DNA from: JACADW01 sp963747985
GTDB lineage: Bacteria > Acidobacteriota > UBA6911
DNA: 64,000 nucleotides
Assembly: GCA_963747985.1 (NCBI GenBank)
Contig: CAVVHG010000001.1
Span: 496,001-560,000, forward strand
Direction: 5' to 3'
A program made the position numbers and the translations under genes. Below, piece after piece: positions 35,790 to 44,676 of this stretch; positions within the stretch are counted from its first letter, which is position 1, and every line of letters starts with the position of its first letter. Below the pieces are notes generated by a model. That model made no database searches and had not been told where the DNA came from. It saw only the letters and a program-made list of their open reading frames with translations.

Positions 35790-37070
35790 CTACAAGGCGT
35801 CGAAGGCGGACTTGGCGGCGCGAATGGTCTCGTTCACGTCCCTGATCGAGTGGGCAAGGGAAACAAAGCAGGCCTCGAACTGCGATGGCGCGAAGTAGAT
35901 CCCACGCTCGAGAAGTGAGTGGAAGAACCTGCCGTACCGGGCCGTATCACTCGACTTGGCCGAGGCGAAGTCCCTGACCGGATTCGGGGTGAAGAAGACG
36001 GTGAACATCGAGCCCACCCGGTTCACCTGGACCGGAATCCCGCTGGCTGCGGCGGCAGCTGCGAGCCCTTTCACCAGCCTCTCCGTTGTCTGCTCCAGCC
36101 TGCGGTAAGTGCCGGGCTTGCGCAGCGCCTCGAGCGCCGCGATCCCGGCCGCCACCGCCAGCGGGTTCCCGGAGAGAGTTCCCGCCTGGTAGACCGGCCC
36201 TTCCGGCGCGACCCGGCTCATAATCTCCGCGGTGCCGCCGTATGCCCCGACGGGCAGTCCGCCGCCGATGATCTTCCCAAGACACGTGAGATCGGGTTTT
36301 ACTCCGTAGAGTTGCTGGGCGCCGCCGCAGGCCACGCGGAACCCTGTCATGACTTCATCGAAAATAAGCAGTGCGCCGTCCTCGCGCGTCAGCTTCCTCA
36401 GCCGCTGCAGGAAGCCTCTGGCAGGCGCTACCGTACCCATGTTGCCGGCCACCGGTTCCACGATGACTGCCGCTATTTCAGCGCGATTGCCGGCCAGCGC
36501 GCATTCGAAAGTCTCCGGATCGTTGTACGGGACCGACACCGTGAGCGCCGAATACTGAGGTGGAACGCCCGGACTGTCGGGAAGGCCAAGAGTGAGGACG
36601 CCGGATCCGGCCTTCACCAGGAGGCCATCGGCGTGACCGTGATAGCAGCCGTCGAACTTGAGAATCTTGTTGCGCCCTGTGAACGCGCGCGCCAGACGGA
36701 TGGCGCTCATCACCGCCTCTGTCCCCGAGTTGACCAGCCGGACCTTTTCGATCGACGGGACCGCCCTGCAGATCATCTCCGCCAGGACGACCTCCGCCTC
36801 CGTGGAAGCGCCGAAGCTCGTGCCGCGCTCGATCTGCTTCCTGAGGGCCATCCTGACCGGGGCGGCCCCGTGTCCCAGGATCAGCGGACCCCAGGAACCG
36901 ACGTAATCGATGTAGCGCCTGCCGTCCTCGTCAACCATGCGGGAACCGCGCCCGGACTTGATGAAGGGCGGCTCGCCGCCGACACTGCGGAAGGCGCGGA
37001 CAGGGCTGTTCACGCCCCCGGGAATCCGCTTCAGAGCCCGCGCGAACAGCGCTTTCGAACGTTGTCTCAC
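35790..37070 (-). CDS. hemL: Glutamate-1-semialdehyde 2,1-aminomutase
   Basis: A 426-residue PLP enzyme that converts glutamate-1-semialdehyde to 5-aminolevulinate in the C5 heme pathway. The Schiff-base lysine is Lys266 in CLGKIIGGGLPVGAYGG. IFDEVMTGFR (237-246), GSWGPLILGHG and NSGTEAVMSAIRLAR are typical for this enzyme. The length is standard. It lies 69 bases after hemB on the same strand, so the two steps around 5-aminolevulinate are co-encoded. The converging CNNM gene lies beyond its stop. Confidence 0.95.
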   Translation of the reverse strand: MRQRSKALFARALKRIPGGVNSPVRAFRSVGGEPPFIKSGRGSRMVDEDGRRYIDYVGSWGPLILGHGAAPVRMALRKQIERGTSFGASTEAEVVLAEMICRAVPSIEKVRLVNSGTEAVMSAIRLARAFTGRNKILKFDGCYHGHADGLLVKAGSGVLTLGLPDSPGVPPQYSALTVSVPYNDPETFECALAGNRAEIAAVIVEPVAGNMGTVAPARGFLQRLRKLTREDGALLIFDEVMTGFRVACGGAQQLYGVKPDLTCLGKIIGGGLPVGAYGGTAEIMSRVAPEGPVYQAGTLSGNPLAVAAGIAALEALRKPGTYRRLEQTTERLVKGLAAAAAASGIPVQVNRVGSMFTVFFTPNPVRDFASAKSSDTARYGRFFHSLLERGIYFAPSQFEACFVSLAHSIRDVNETIRAAKSAFDAL

Positions 37071-37139
37071 TGCGCCAACTCCTGTTCCGCCCGGCTACAT
37101 CTGTCGCCGGGTCTCGCACCTGAGAAAGCCGGGGATGCC

Positions 37140-38108
37140 CTAAAGCAGCCTGGCGGCCTCCTTGGCAAAGTAAGTGAGGATGATGTCGGCGCCCGCCCGC
37201 CGGATTCCGATCAGGCTCTCCATCATGACGCGGGGCAGATCCAGCCAGTGCAGCCTTGCCGCCGCCATCAGGGCCGAGTATTCCCCGCTCACCTGGTAAG
37301 CCGCCAGCGGTTGCGGGAACCGGTCGCGCACCATCCTGATTACGTCCAGGTAGGGTCCGGCCGGTTTCACCATCAGGATATCGGCGCCCTCCTCGATGTC
37401 GAGTTCGACCTCCCTGATCGCCTCGCGAGCGTTCGCCGGATCCATCTGGTGGCTGCGCCTGTCGCCGAAAGCGGGTGCCGACTCCGCCGCCTCGCGGAAC
37501 GGACCGTAGAATCCCGAAGCATACTTGACTGCGTAGGAGAGGATCGGCACGTCCTTGTGTCCGCTCCGTTCGAGGAGGGCCCGGATCGCCGCCACGCGAC
37601 CGTCCATCATGTCCGACGGCGCGACGATGTCCGCCCCCGCTTTGACATGCGACAGTGCGGTCTTGGCAATGATTTCGACCGATGCATCGTTGCGGATCTC
37701 GCTGCCGTGCACCAGGCCGCAATGTCCGTGACTTGTGTACTCGCACAGGCACACGTCGGTGATGACCAGCATTTCTTTGACTTCGCGCTTGAGCGCCCGC
37801 ACAGCCTCCTGGACAATCCCGCGATCGGCATAGGCAGACGTTGCCAGCTCATCCTTCGTCTCCGGGATGCCGAAGAGCATGATCCCGCCGATGCCAAGCG
37901 ACTTTACCGAGCGCACCTCTTCGACAAGCGTGTCGACGGACCAGTGGTTGTTGCCCGGCATGGACGAGATCTCTTTCTTCATCCCCTCCCCCGGGCAAAC
38001 GAACATGGGATAGATGAGTTGCTCCGGCGCGAGGCGGGTTTCGCGAACCATGGCGCGGATACCCTCGCTCGAGCGGAGGCGCCTGGGGCGCATTACCGGA
38101 AATGACAT
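37140..38108 (-). CDS. hemB: Delta-aminolevulinic acid dehydratase (porphobilinogen synthase)
   Basis: A 322-residue enzyme that condenses two 5-aminolevulinates into porphobilinogen. Active-site lysines are Lys195 (SYAVKYASGFYGPF) and Lys248 (ILMVKPAGPYLD). Cys120, Cys122 and Cys130 in DVCLCEYTSHGHCG form a zinc-type site. The start at 38108 is chosen because GGAGG lies six bases upstream; a longer frame from 38144 would begin at the transcription start region. It is followed by hemL, and a consensus promoter lies 47 bases upstream. Confidence 0.95.
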   Translation of the reverse strand: MSFPVMRPRRLRSSEGIRAMVRETRLAPEQLIYPMFVCPGEGMKKEISSMPGNNHWSVDTLVEEVRSVKSLGIGGIMLFGIPETKDELATSAYADRGIVQEAVRALKREVKEMLVITDVCLCEYTSHGHCGLVHGSEIRNDASVEIIAKTALSHVKAGADIVAPSDMMDGRVAAIRALLERSGHKDVPILSYAVKYASGFYGPFREAAESAPAFGDRRSHQMDPANAREAIREVELDIEEGADILMVKPAGPYLDVIRMVRDRFPQPLAAYQVSGEYSALMAAARLHWLDLPRVMMESLIGIRRAGADIILTYFAKEAARLL

Positions 38109-38154
38109 GTCGACCTCCACATATTGCAGTGCCGCACATAGCACAAATCTGGAT

Positions 38155-38184
38155 ATTATATTCCTCGGCAGACAGGGGGTTCAA
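38155..38184 (-). promoter_or_regulatory. Promoter of hemB-hemL
   Basis: On the minus strand TTGAAC (38184-38179) and a perfect TATAAT (38160-38155) are 18 bases apart. The predicted start lies about 40 bases before the hemB ATG. The repeat element A begins only 19 bases upstream of the -35. Confidence 0.7.
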
Positions 38185-38202
38185 GGCGCGTCGGGGTGGT
38201 GT

Positions 38203-38604
38203 CTGTGATTCAGACACTGGGGATTGAGGTGATCTCGTCTTGTCGGGTGATCGCTGTCCAACCCCTTCAGGGTTGGGTCGAGCGGCAGATCCGATCCTCC
38301 CCGGGGTTTGCACCCCGGGCTGATCTGTTCGACCCCCTTCGGGGTCGAGCCCGACGTACTGCGCCCGGGGGCTGAGCCTGACCATGCCGTTCAGTTCGTT
38401 GATTCACTGGTGGCGGCGATGCCTCACGGATGCCAGCCACGATCGACAGCGACGAGGCTGAAAGCGTCGAATAGAACAGCCCGGGGTGCAAACCCCGGGG
38501 ATCAGGATGATCGGAAGATGTCAACCCTGAATGGGTTGAACAGCGTCCCTGCAGCGCAGGCTGCCTGTCACGCGTCACCAGTACCGTAGTCCTCACTCTC
38601 TGAA
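38203..38604. repeat. Hairpin-built repeat element, copy A (one 85-bp unit)
   Basis: A 402-base non-coding element that is the reverse complement of 56829-57657, collinear from end to end. It is built of short palindromes: CCCCGGGGTTTGCACCCCGG, GACCCCCTTCGGGGTC, a GCTGAAAGC stem and CAACCCCTTCAGGGTTG. It starts with GATTCAGACA. The 85-base module found six times in copy B appears once here, with several mismatches. No open frame or transposase. Confidence 0.85.
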
Positions 38605-38739
38605 CGACAGGGGGAGGTGGATCGGTATCGGGCGGGGGTGAATCGCGATATAGATTCAGAATCAGCGCGCCACCGCCCCTGAATAGCGGGGTGGTTGCGC
38701 GAGTCAGAAACTTGGTGGGGCTTCTGAAGAGGAGAACAC

Positions 38740-38860
38740 GAATCCCGTGTGTCACGGGCTTCAGCCCGTGAGGCCTGCGGTCGCTCCCGCTCGACCGGTA
38801 CAGGTTCGAGGCTCTTCGTCGACCGTCGCTCCGCGGGCTGAAGCCCGCGGCACGCGAACG
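38740..38860. repeat. REP-like hairpins upstream of tilS
   Basis: CACGGGCTTCAGCCCGTG and GCGGGCTGAAGCCCGC occur about 90 bases apart in the space before tilS. They belong to the GGGCTxxAGCCC hairpin style also seen at 19.2 and 60.8 kb. Confidence 0.5.
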
Positions 38861-38895
38861 GCAAGGTGTGGAGTTTCTGGAGAAGTCAGAAGGTG

Positions 38896-40425
38896 ATGAC
38901 GGACAAAGACGGATGGGGTGCCAGGCTGCTGCCGCTCGAGCGGAAGGTTTGCAGCACAATCGATAAGCACGGCATGATCCGCCCCGGGGAAAGGATTCTC
39001 GTCGGCGTCTCCGGGGGAGCAGACTCCACGGCCCTGCTGCTCTGCCTTCACCGCCTGGCGCCCAGGTTCCGACTCAGCCTCGTGGTGGGCCACCTGAACC
39101 ATAACCTGCGAGGCCTCGAGGCTGGGCAGGACGAGCAGTTCGTGCGCGATCTCGCCCGGGAGGTCGGGCTCACGTTCGTGGCGGAAGAGGCGGATGTGAG
39201 GGGGCTGGCGGCTCTTCGAGGGCTGAACCTCGAGGACGCCGCGCGCAGGGCTCGCTACGACTTCCTGCGCCGGACCGCCGCACGTCTGGGCTGCGGGAAG
39301 ATAGCTGTAGGACACAACCTCAATGACCAGGCGGAATCGGTGCTGATCCGCTTCCTGCGCGGCAGCGGTCCGGACGGCCTGTCCGGCGTCCATCCCGTAA
39401 TCGACAGCCTCGTGATTCGGCCACTGCTCGATTGTCCGCGTTCGGAGATCGAGGCCTACCTGCGCAGCCTCGGGAGGAGCTACCGCGAGGACTCGAGCAA
39501 CACGGAGCTGAAACTCCGGCGAAATCGCGTGCGACGCGAGTTGATCCCCTACCTGCAGGAGCACTTCAACCCGCGGCTGCTCCAAACGCTGGCACGAAGC
39601 GCCGCCCAGGCGCGCGACCTCGCGGGATACCTGGACCGTGAAGCGAGGCTCGCCCTGGGGGCGGTCGGCAAGATCTCCGGGCCGGGATTGCTCAGCCTCT
39701 CCGCCAGGGGGTTGGACGACCTCCATCCCGCGCTGCGCGGCGCCGTGATCAGGCGGGCAGTCCGCGAATGTCGAGGTTCCCTCACAGGGATCTCGGATCA
39801 GCACGTCCGGGAAATCGCCCGGCTCGTGGCATCGAAGCGGAGCGGCCACTCCGTCGATCTCCCGGGCATGATTGCATCCCTGGAGTTCGAAACGCTCACG
39901 CTGCGTTGCACCGGACCCGATGCCATCTCCGATTTCTGCTCCGAACTGCCAATCCCGGGGTCGTGCGTCGTGCCTGAACTCGGGCTGGAGTTCCGCGCCA
40001 CGCCGGGGCCGTGGCCTCCCGCCAAACCGGACCGGTCGGTGAATGCCGTCCTGGACGCCGACAGACTTCCATCCTCACTGCTGATCCGGCGCCGAAAGGT
40101 GGGGGACCGGTACGGGGGGCCCGGGCATCGGAAAGTGAAAAACCTGCTTATCAATGCCAGGATTCCTTTATCAACAAGAGGCTCGCAGCCGATGGTTGTT
40201 GCAGGGGATGCAGTGGTGTGGATCCCCGGTTTCCTGCCCGCCGGGCCTTTCCGGGCGCGTCCAGGGGCGGATCGCTGCGTCGTGGTCGAGGTCCGGAGGC
40301 TCGCAGGCGGACAGGCGGACAACCGAGTGGGCGACCCCCGCGGGGTGCGCCCGGTCCGCGCCGGCGGCGCGGACCCACCTCGCGCTTTGTCTCCGGGTCG
40401 TCGAGGGAAATCGACAAAAAGATGA
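38896..40425 (+). CDS. tilS: tRNA(Ile)-lysidine synthetase
   Basis: TilS puts lysine on C34 of tRNA-Ile(CAU) so that it reads AUA. The PP-loop SGGADS is at residues 39-44 (RILVGVSGGADSTALLL). HNLNDQAESVLIRFLRGSG is the family catalytic segment, and the C-terminal substrate-binding domain includes RRRKVGDRYGG. At 509 residues it is longer than usual because of a tail rich in Arg/Gly/Pro after residue ~470. The start is uncertain: GTG at 38866 is in frame too. It lies 223 bases upstream of ftsH, a common pairing. Confidence 0.9.
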   Translation: MTDKDGWGARLLPLERKVCSTIDKHGMIRPGERILVGVSGGADSTALLLCLHRLAPRFRLSLVVGHLNHNLRGLEAGQDEQFVRDLAREVGLTFVAEEADVRGLAALRGLNLEDAARRARYDFLRRTAARLGCGKIAVGHNLNDQAESVLIRFLRGSGPDGLSGVHPVIDSLVIRPLLDCPRSEIEAYLRSLGRSYREDSSNTELKLRRNRVRRELIPYLQEHFNPRLLQTLARSAAQARDLAGYLDREARLALGAVGKISGPGLLSLSARGLDDLHPALRGAVIRRAVRECRGSLTGISDQHVREIARLVASKRSGHSVDLPGMIASLEFETLTLRCTGPDAISDFCSELPIPGSCVVPELGLEFRATPGPWPPAKPDRSVNAVLDADRLPSSLLIRRRKVGDRYGGPGHRKVKNLLINARIPLSTRGSQPMVVAGDAVVWIPGFLPAGPFRARPGADRCVVVEVRRLAGGQADNRVGDPRGVRPVRAGGADPPRALSPGRRGKSTKR

Positions 40426-40545
40426 CGGCGGATGGAAACTCCCGGCCCTGTCGTGCGTCTAATCATTACGGGTCCGCGGAGAGACGCTGCGAGGTGACAG
40501 CGCAGGCATCGAAGCGGCTCCGATCTCGGGAACAGGTTGCGGGTC

Positions 40546-40554
40546 TGCTATAAT
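40546..40554 (+). promoter_or_regulatory. Extended -10 promoter before ftsH
   Basis: TGC-TATAAT at 40546-40554 is a consensus extended -10 box. No good -35 lies 17 bases upstream. The transcript would have a leader of ~90 bases before the ftsH start. Confidence 0.5.
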
Positions 40555-40648
40555 TTGAAAGCAGATTGCGTTCCGTTTCGGAGGGTTCTATAGGTGAGAA
40601 AGGCGGGAGGGTGAAGGCCCCCGGCCGTGCCGTTGGGAGGTTTGTCAT

Positions 40649-42568
40649 TTGAGCACCAACCTGAAGAATATTCTGGTCTGGCTGGCGGTAGTCGTATCCC
40701 TTGTCCTGCTCTGGCAGCTGTTTTACAGCGTGCGGGACGCCAATATCGAAGAGCGGGACTTCACTACCTTCTACCAGGACATGACCGCCAAGAAAATCAA
40801 GTCCGTCAAGATCTCAGGAGAGGATCTCGAGGGAGTTGACAACAACGGCAAGAAGTTCAAGACCGTGGTTCCGGGTGATGCGGGATACAACCTTGCGAAA
40901 GAACTCGAGGAGAACGGTGTCGCAGTCACGCTTGAAAAGACCTCCAACTCTTCGCTGATGTATGTGTTCCTTTCCTCGTGGCTTCCTTTCATCCTGCTGA
41001 TCGGTTTCTGGCTGTTCCTGATGCGTCAGATGCAGAGCGGCGGGAACAAGGCACTCTCGTTCGGCAAGAGCCGGGCACGGCTCCTCTCGAGCCAGCAGAA
41101 GAAGGTCACCTTCAAAGATGTGGCCGGGGTGGAGGAGGCAAAGGAAGAACTTACCGAAATCATCGAATTCCTCAAGGAGCCCCAGAAGTTCCAGAAGCTG
41201 GGGGGGCGTATACCGAAAGGCGTCCTGCTGATGGGGCCGCCGGGCACCGGGAAGACGCTGCTGGCCCGAGCCATTGCAGGCGAGGCAAATGTTCCGTTCT
41301 TCTCGATCAGCGGTTCCGATTTCGTCGAGATGTTCGTGGGAGTCGGCGCCAGCCGGGTGAGGGACCTCTTCGAGCAGGGGAAGAAGAACGCCCCGTGCAT
41401 CATCTTCATTGACGAGATCGATGCCGTAGGCCGGCACCGCGGCGCAGGCCTTGGAGGCGGTCACGACGAGCGCGAGCAGACGCTGAACCAGCTGCTCGTA
41501 GAGATGGATGGATTCGAGTCCAACGACGGTGTCATTCTCATCGCCGCCAGCAACCGGCCCGACGTCCTGGATCCCGCACTCCTCCGGCCGGGACGGTTTG
41601 ACCGGCAGGTCGTCGTGCCCTTGCCTGATATCCGGGGGCGCGAGGGTATTCTGAAGGTTCACACCCGAAAGATCCCGCTCTCCGAAGACGTCAACGTTTC
41701 CGTGATCGCGCGCGGGACGCCCGGCTTCTCGGGTGCCGCGCTGGCGAACCTGGTGAACGAAGCGGCGCTCAATGCCGCCCGGTACAGCCGCAAGCTCGTT
41801 GCCATGTCGGATTTTGAAGGTGCGAAGGACAAGGTCCTGATGGGCAAAGAGCGGAGATCGATGGTGATCACGGAAGCGGATAAGCGGGTCACCGCCTATC
41901 ATGAGTCCGGACACGCGCTGGTGGCTTACATGATCCCGGGCAGCGATCCGCTCCACAAGGTCACGATCATTCCGCGCGGCATGGCCCTCGGCCTGACGCA
42001 GCAGCTGCCGGAGACCGACAAGCACAACTACACGAAAGAATTCGTCGAAGGGCAGATCTGCATACTCATGGGCGGCCGCTGTGCGGAGAAGATTTTCCTG
42101 GACACGGAGACGACCGGCGCGGCAAACGACATCGAGGTCGCGACCGAGCGCGCCCGGAAGATGGTCACCGAATGGGGCATGAGCCCGGCGATGGGACCGC
42201 TCACTTTCGGGAAGAAGGAGGAGCAGATATTCCTGGGTCGGGAAATTTCTCAGCACCGTGACTACAGCGAAGCGACGGCGATCCGGATCGACGAAGAGGT
42301 CCGCCGCATCGTCGAAGAAGGCTACAAGCGGGCATGGAATGTTCTCGAGTCCAACCGGGACGCCCTCGTGCGGTTGGCGGAGGCCCTGCTCGAGTACGAG
42401 ACGCTCGACAACTGCGAGATCGAGACGATCATCAAGGGCGAGCCGATCCAGAAGAAGGAGTCCCCGGTCGGAGCGGGCTCGCAAGGCAAGCCGACGGTGG
42501 AGCCGGTACCCGACCGTGCTCCGCTGCCTCAGCTGATCAATCCCAGCGGAAAACCGGCGCCCGCGTGA
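40649..42568 (+). CDS. ftsH: ATP-dependent zinc metalloprotease FtsH
   Basis: A 639-residue membrane AAA+ protease that degrades misfolded and regulatory membrane proteins. Two membrane helices (residues ~7-26 and 103-125) flank a periplasmic domain. Walker A GPPGTGKT is at 196-203, Walker B IIFIDEIDA at 251-259 and the second region of homology around 297-317. The zinc motif HESGH is at 418-422, with the third ligand expected in TGAANDIEVAT. One oddity: the usually conserved FSGADLANLVNEAAL reads FSGAALANLVNEAAL. The start is TTG with GGGAGG nine bases upstream. The tail after residue ~600 is Pro-rich. Confidence 0.97.
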   Translation: MSTNLKNILVWLAVVVSLVLLWQLFYSVRDANIEERDFTTFYQDMTAKKIKSVKISGEDLEGVDNNGKKFKTVVPGDAGYNLAKELEENGVAVTLEKTSNSSLMYVFLSSWLPFILLIGFWLFLMRQMQSGGNKALSFGKSRARLLSSQQKKVTFKDVAGVEEAKEELTEIIEFLKEPQKFQKLGGRIPKGVLLMGPPGTGKTLLARAIAGEANVPFFSISGSDFVEMFVGVGASRVRDLFEQGKKNAPCIIFIDEIDAVGRHRGAGLGGGHDEREQTLNQLLVEMDGFESNDGVILIAASNRPDVLDPALLRPGRFDRQVVVPLPDIRGREGILKVHTRKIPLSEDVNVSVIARGTPGFSGAALANLVNEAALNAARYSRKLVAMSDFEGAKDKVLMGKERRSMVITEADKRVTAYHESGHALVAYMIPGSDPLHKVTIIPRGMALGLTQQLPETDKHNYTKEFVEGQICILMGGRCAEKIFLDTETTGAANDIEVATERARKMVTEWGMSPAMGPLTFGKKEEQIFLGREISQHRDYSEATAIRIDEEVRRIVEEGYKRAWNVLESNRDALVRLAEALLEYETLDNCEIETIIKGEPIQKKESPVGAGSQGKPTVEPVPDRAPLPQLINPSGKPAPA

Positions 42569-42570
42569 TC

Positions 42571-42942
42571 CCGCACCCTCGTGGTGCGGCGCCTCTCCGG
42601 ACGTGTGAATTAATCACTCGATCCTGGCGTACCGGCCCTTCGGGCCTCGGTTCTTTTCGCTATCTGCAACCACGCGCTCACGCGCGTGGCTACGTACTTC
42701 CGGCGCTTCGCGCCTGGTTTGCATGCTCACCCGATCGAAGCACAAGTTACACAACGATTTCCACGCCAGCCTCGAAGAGGCGGCAGTGCCTAGGCCCGGC
42801 CGTAAGGCCGGGATCGAGAACGGCCAAACCCTCCGAGCGCCGAATGTGCGGCACAGAAATAGTTGGAGCTGCGGTTTTTTCACAGCTTCTCCGACCCGCC
42901 GCACGTGTTTTGGCGTCATGGTCCGGTCTGACAGACCGGACC
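42571..42942. repeat. Hairpin-rich spacer between ftsH and folP
   Basis: Several short palindromes: CGCACC-CTCGT-GGTGCG just after ftsH, GGCCCTTCGGGCC, CCACGCGCTCACGCGCGTGG, CGGCCGTAAGGCCG, and GGTCCGGTCT-GAC-AGACCGGACC at 42920-42942. The last recurs near 51014. The first could end ftsH transcription. No gene is seen here. Confidence 0.55.
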
Positions 42943-42979
42943 TGCCAGTGCCCAAGGCGTGAGGCGCCGACACAAGTCC

Positions 42980-43852
42980 ATGACCTCCATCTGCCCCCGC
43001 AGGCACTATCGGCTCCGGGCCCGCGATCATGTGATCGAGTTGGGATCAGAGACCCGGATCATGGGCGTCCTCAACATAACCCCCGATTCCTTTTACGCGG
43101 GGAGCCGTTTTCCCGAGCCTTCCGCTGCCGCCGACCGAGTGGCGGAAATGGTCGCCGAGGGGGCCGACATCCTGGACATCGGTGCCGAGTCCACGCGACC
43201 GGGCTCGCAGGGCATCAGCGCCGAAGAGGAACTGCGGCGTCTCCTGCCGGTTCTCGACGCGATCCCGGAGGGATGCGGGAAGCCGATCTCGGTCGACACT
43301 TCGAAGGCAGAAGTGGCGCAGGCGGCGCTCGAAAAGGGAGCGGCCCTGATCAACGACATCACGTCGCTTCGGAACGATCCGCGACTTGGAGAGGTAGTCG
43401 CGTCTTTCGGAGCCGGCCTCATCCTGATGCACATGCGAGGGACACCCGCAACCATGCATCTCCTCCCGCCGAGCCCGGACATCATGGGTGAGCTCGAACA
43501 CTGGGCCGAGGCCGCGGTTGAAAGAGCTAAGAGATCCGGCGTGTCCTGGGATAGAATAGTACTTGATCCCGGGATCGGATTCGGAAAGAGCGCCGAGCAG
43601 AACATCGAGATTCTGAGGAACCTGGATCGCGTGGCTTCCTTCGGTTATCCCGTTCTCGTAGGGACCTCGAGGAAATCCTTCATCGGAGCAATCCTGAAAA
43701 AGTCCCCGGCAGACCGGATCTGGGGGAGCGGGGCGGCCGTGGCAGCTTCAATTGTATTCGGAGCCCACATGGTTCGGGTGCACGACGTGGCCGCGATGCG
43801 GGACCTCGCCCGGGTCATGGATGCCATTATTGCCGGGAGGCCGGTGGGATGA
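42980..43852 (+). CDS. folP: Dihydropteroate synthase
   Basis: A 290-residue TIM-barrel enzyme that joins 4-aminobenzoate to pterin diphosphate in folate synthesis. The family motifs are GVLNITPDSFYAGSR, ADILDIGAESTRPGSQ and VLVGTSRKSFIGAIL; ISVDTSKAEVAQAAL and the DPGIGFGK loop are also present. An in-frame GTG at 42959 is an alternative start with a slightly better ribosome site. Its stop overlaps the start of cdaA by four bases, so translation is probably coupled. Confidence 0.95.
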   Translation: MTSICPRRHYRLRARDHVIELGSETRIMGVLNITPDSFYAGSRFPEPSAAADRVAEMVAEGADILDIGAESTRPGSQGISAEEELRRLLPVLDAIPEGCGKPISVDTSKAEVAQAALEKGAALINDITSLRNDPRLGEVVASFGAGLILMHMRGTPATMHLLPPSPDIMGELEHWAEAAVERAKRSGVSWDRIVLDPGIGFGKSAEQNIEILRNLDRVASFGYPVLVGTSRKSFIGAILKKSPADRIWGSGAAVAASIVFGAHMVRVHDVAAMRDLARVMDAIIAGRPVG

Positions 43853-44676
43853 GCCCCTATGTCGAACCTATTCTGGAGTTCTTCCGGTTCAGCTCATTCT
43901 CCGTACGCGATGCGATCGACATCGCGATAGTCGCCTACCTCATCTATCGCTTCCTTCTCTTGCTCAAGGGAACACGCGGTGCCCAGATGACCCTGGGCAT
44001 CGTTGTCCTCCTGCTCCTCTACTGGATCACCCGGTACTTTCGCCTGGTTGCCGTGCAGTGGCTTTTCACGAACCTCCTGACCTACGTGGTCTTCGGCATC
44101 ATTGTCCTGTACCAGAACGAAATCCGCCGGGCCCTGGCCGGCATCGGCAGGAACCCGCTGGCGAGCCGGCAATGGCGATCCGGCGGGGCCCAGCATTTCG
44201 AAGAAATCGTCCTGGCCGCCACGACCCTGGCGAGCAGGAAGATCGGGGCCCTGATAGTGGTCGAACGGGATATCGGCCTTCGCAACTATGCGGAGAGCGG
44301 CATCGCGCTGGATGCTGTGCTTACCTACGATCTGCTGGTGACCATTTTCAGCCCGCACACGCCGATGCACGACGGCGCGGTCATCGTTCAGCGCAACCGG
44401 GTCATCGCGGCCGGCTGCTTTCTCCCGCTGACCCTGGACCCGTATCTCAGCAAGGAGCTGGGCACCAGGCACCGCGCCGCCATAGGTGTCACCGAGGAGA
44501 CGGACGCCGTGGCGGTGATCGTTTCCGAGGAGTCGGGAATCATCTCCGCCTCGCTCGGCGGCAAGATCGTGCGGAACCTTGACGGCACCGCACTCCGCAG
44601 CCTGCTCGAGAAGTCCGCCGCGATGCGGCCATCGCAGGTCCAGGAGACGGTGGGCGAGCAGCGGGAGGTCCGATGA
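43849..44676 (+). CDS. cdaA: Diadenylate cyclase CdaA (c-di-AMP synthase)
   Basis: A 275-residue membrane cyclase making c-di-AMP from two ATP. Three N-terminal helices (residues ~22-40, 46-62 and 74-88) precede a DAC domain. The catalytic motif DGA is at 175-177 (TPMHDGAVIV), and RHRAAIG at 208-214 binds nucleotide. Length and topology match CdaA rather than DisA. It overlaps folP upstream and the YbbR gene downstream by four bases each, the familiar cdaA-cdaR arrangement. The expected glmM is not in this operon; a phosphatase gene follows instead. Confidence 0.95.
   Translation: MSPYVEPILEFFRFSSFSVRDAIDIAIVAYLIYRFLLLLKGTRGAQMTLGIVVLLLLYWITRYFRLVAVQWLFTNLLTYVVFGIIVLYQNEIRRALAGIGRNPLASRQWRSGGAQHFEEIVLAATTLASRKIGALIVVERDIGLRNYAESGIALDAVLTYDLLVTIFSPHTPMHDGAVIVQRNRVIAAGCFLPLTLDPYLSKELGTRHRAAIGVTEETDAVAVIVSEESGIISASLGGKIVRNLDGTALRSLLEKSAAMRPSQVQETVGEQREVR

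Noticed and set aside
35919..38105. 728-codon plus-strand open frame across hemL and hemB
   Set aside because: It is antisense to two clear heme genes with all catalytic residues. The protein is low-complexity in style and has no ribosome site.
40814..42484. 556-codon minus-strand frame antisense to ftsH
   Set aside because: Shadow of the strongly conserved FtsH coding frame; no recognisable domain.
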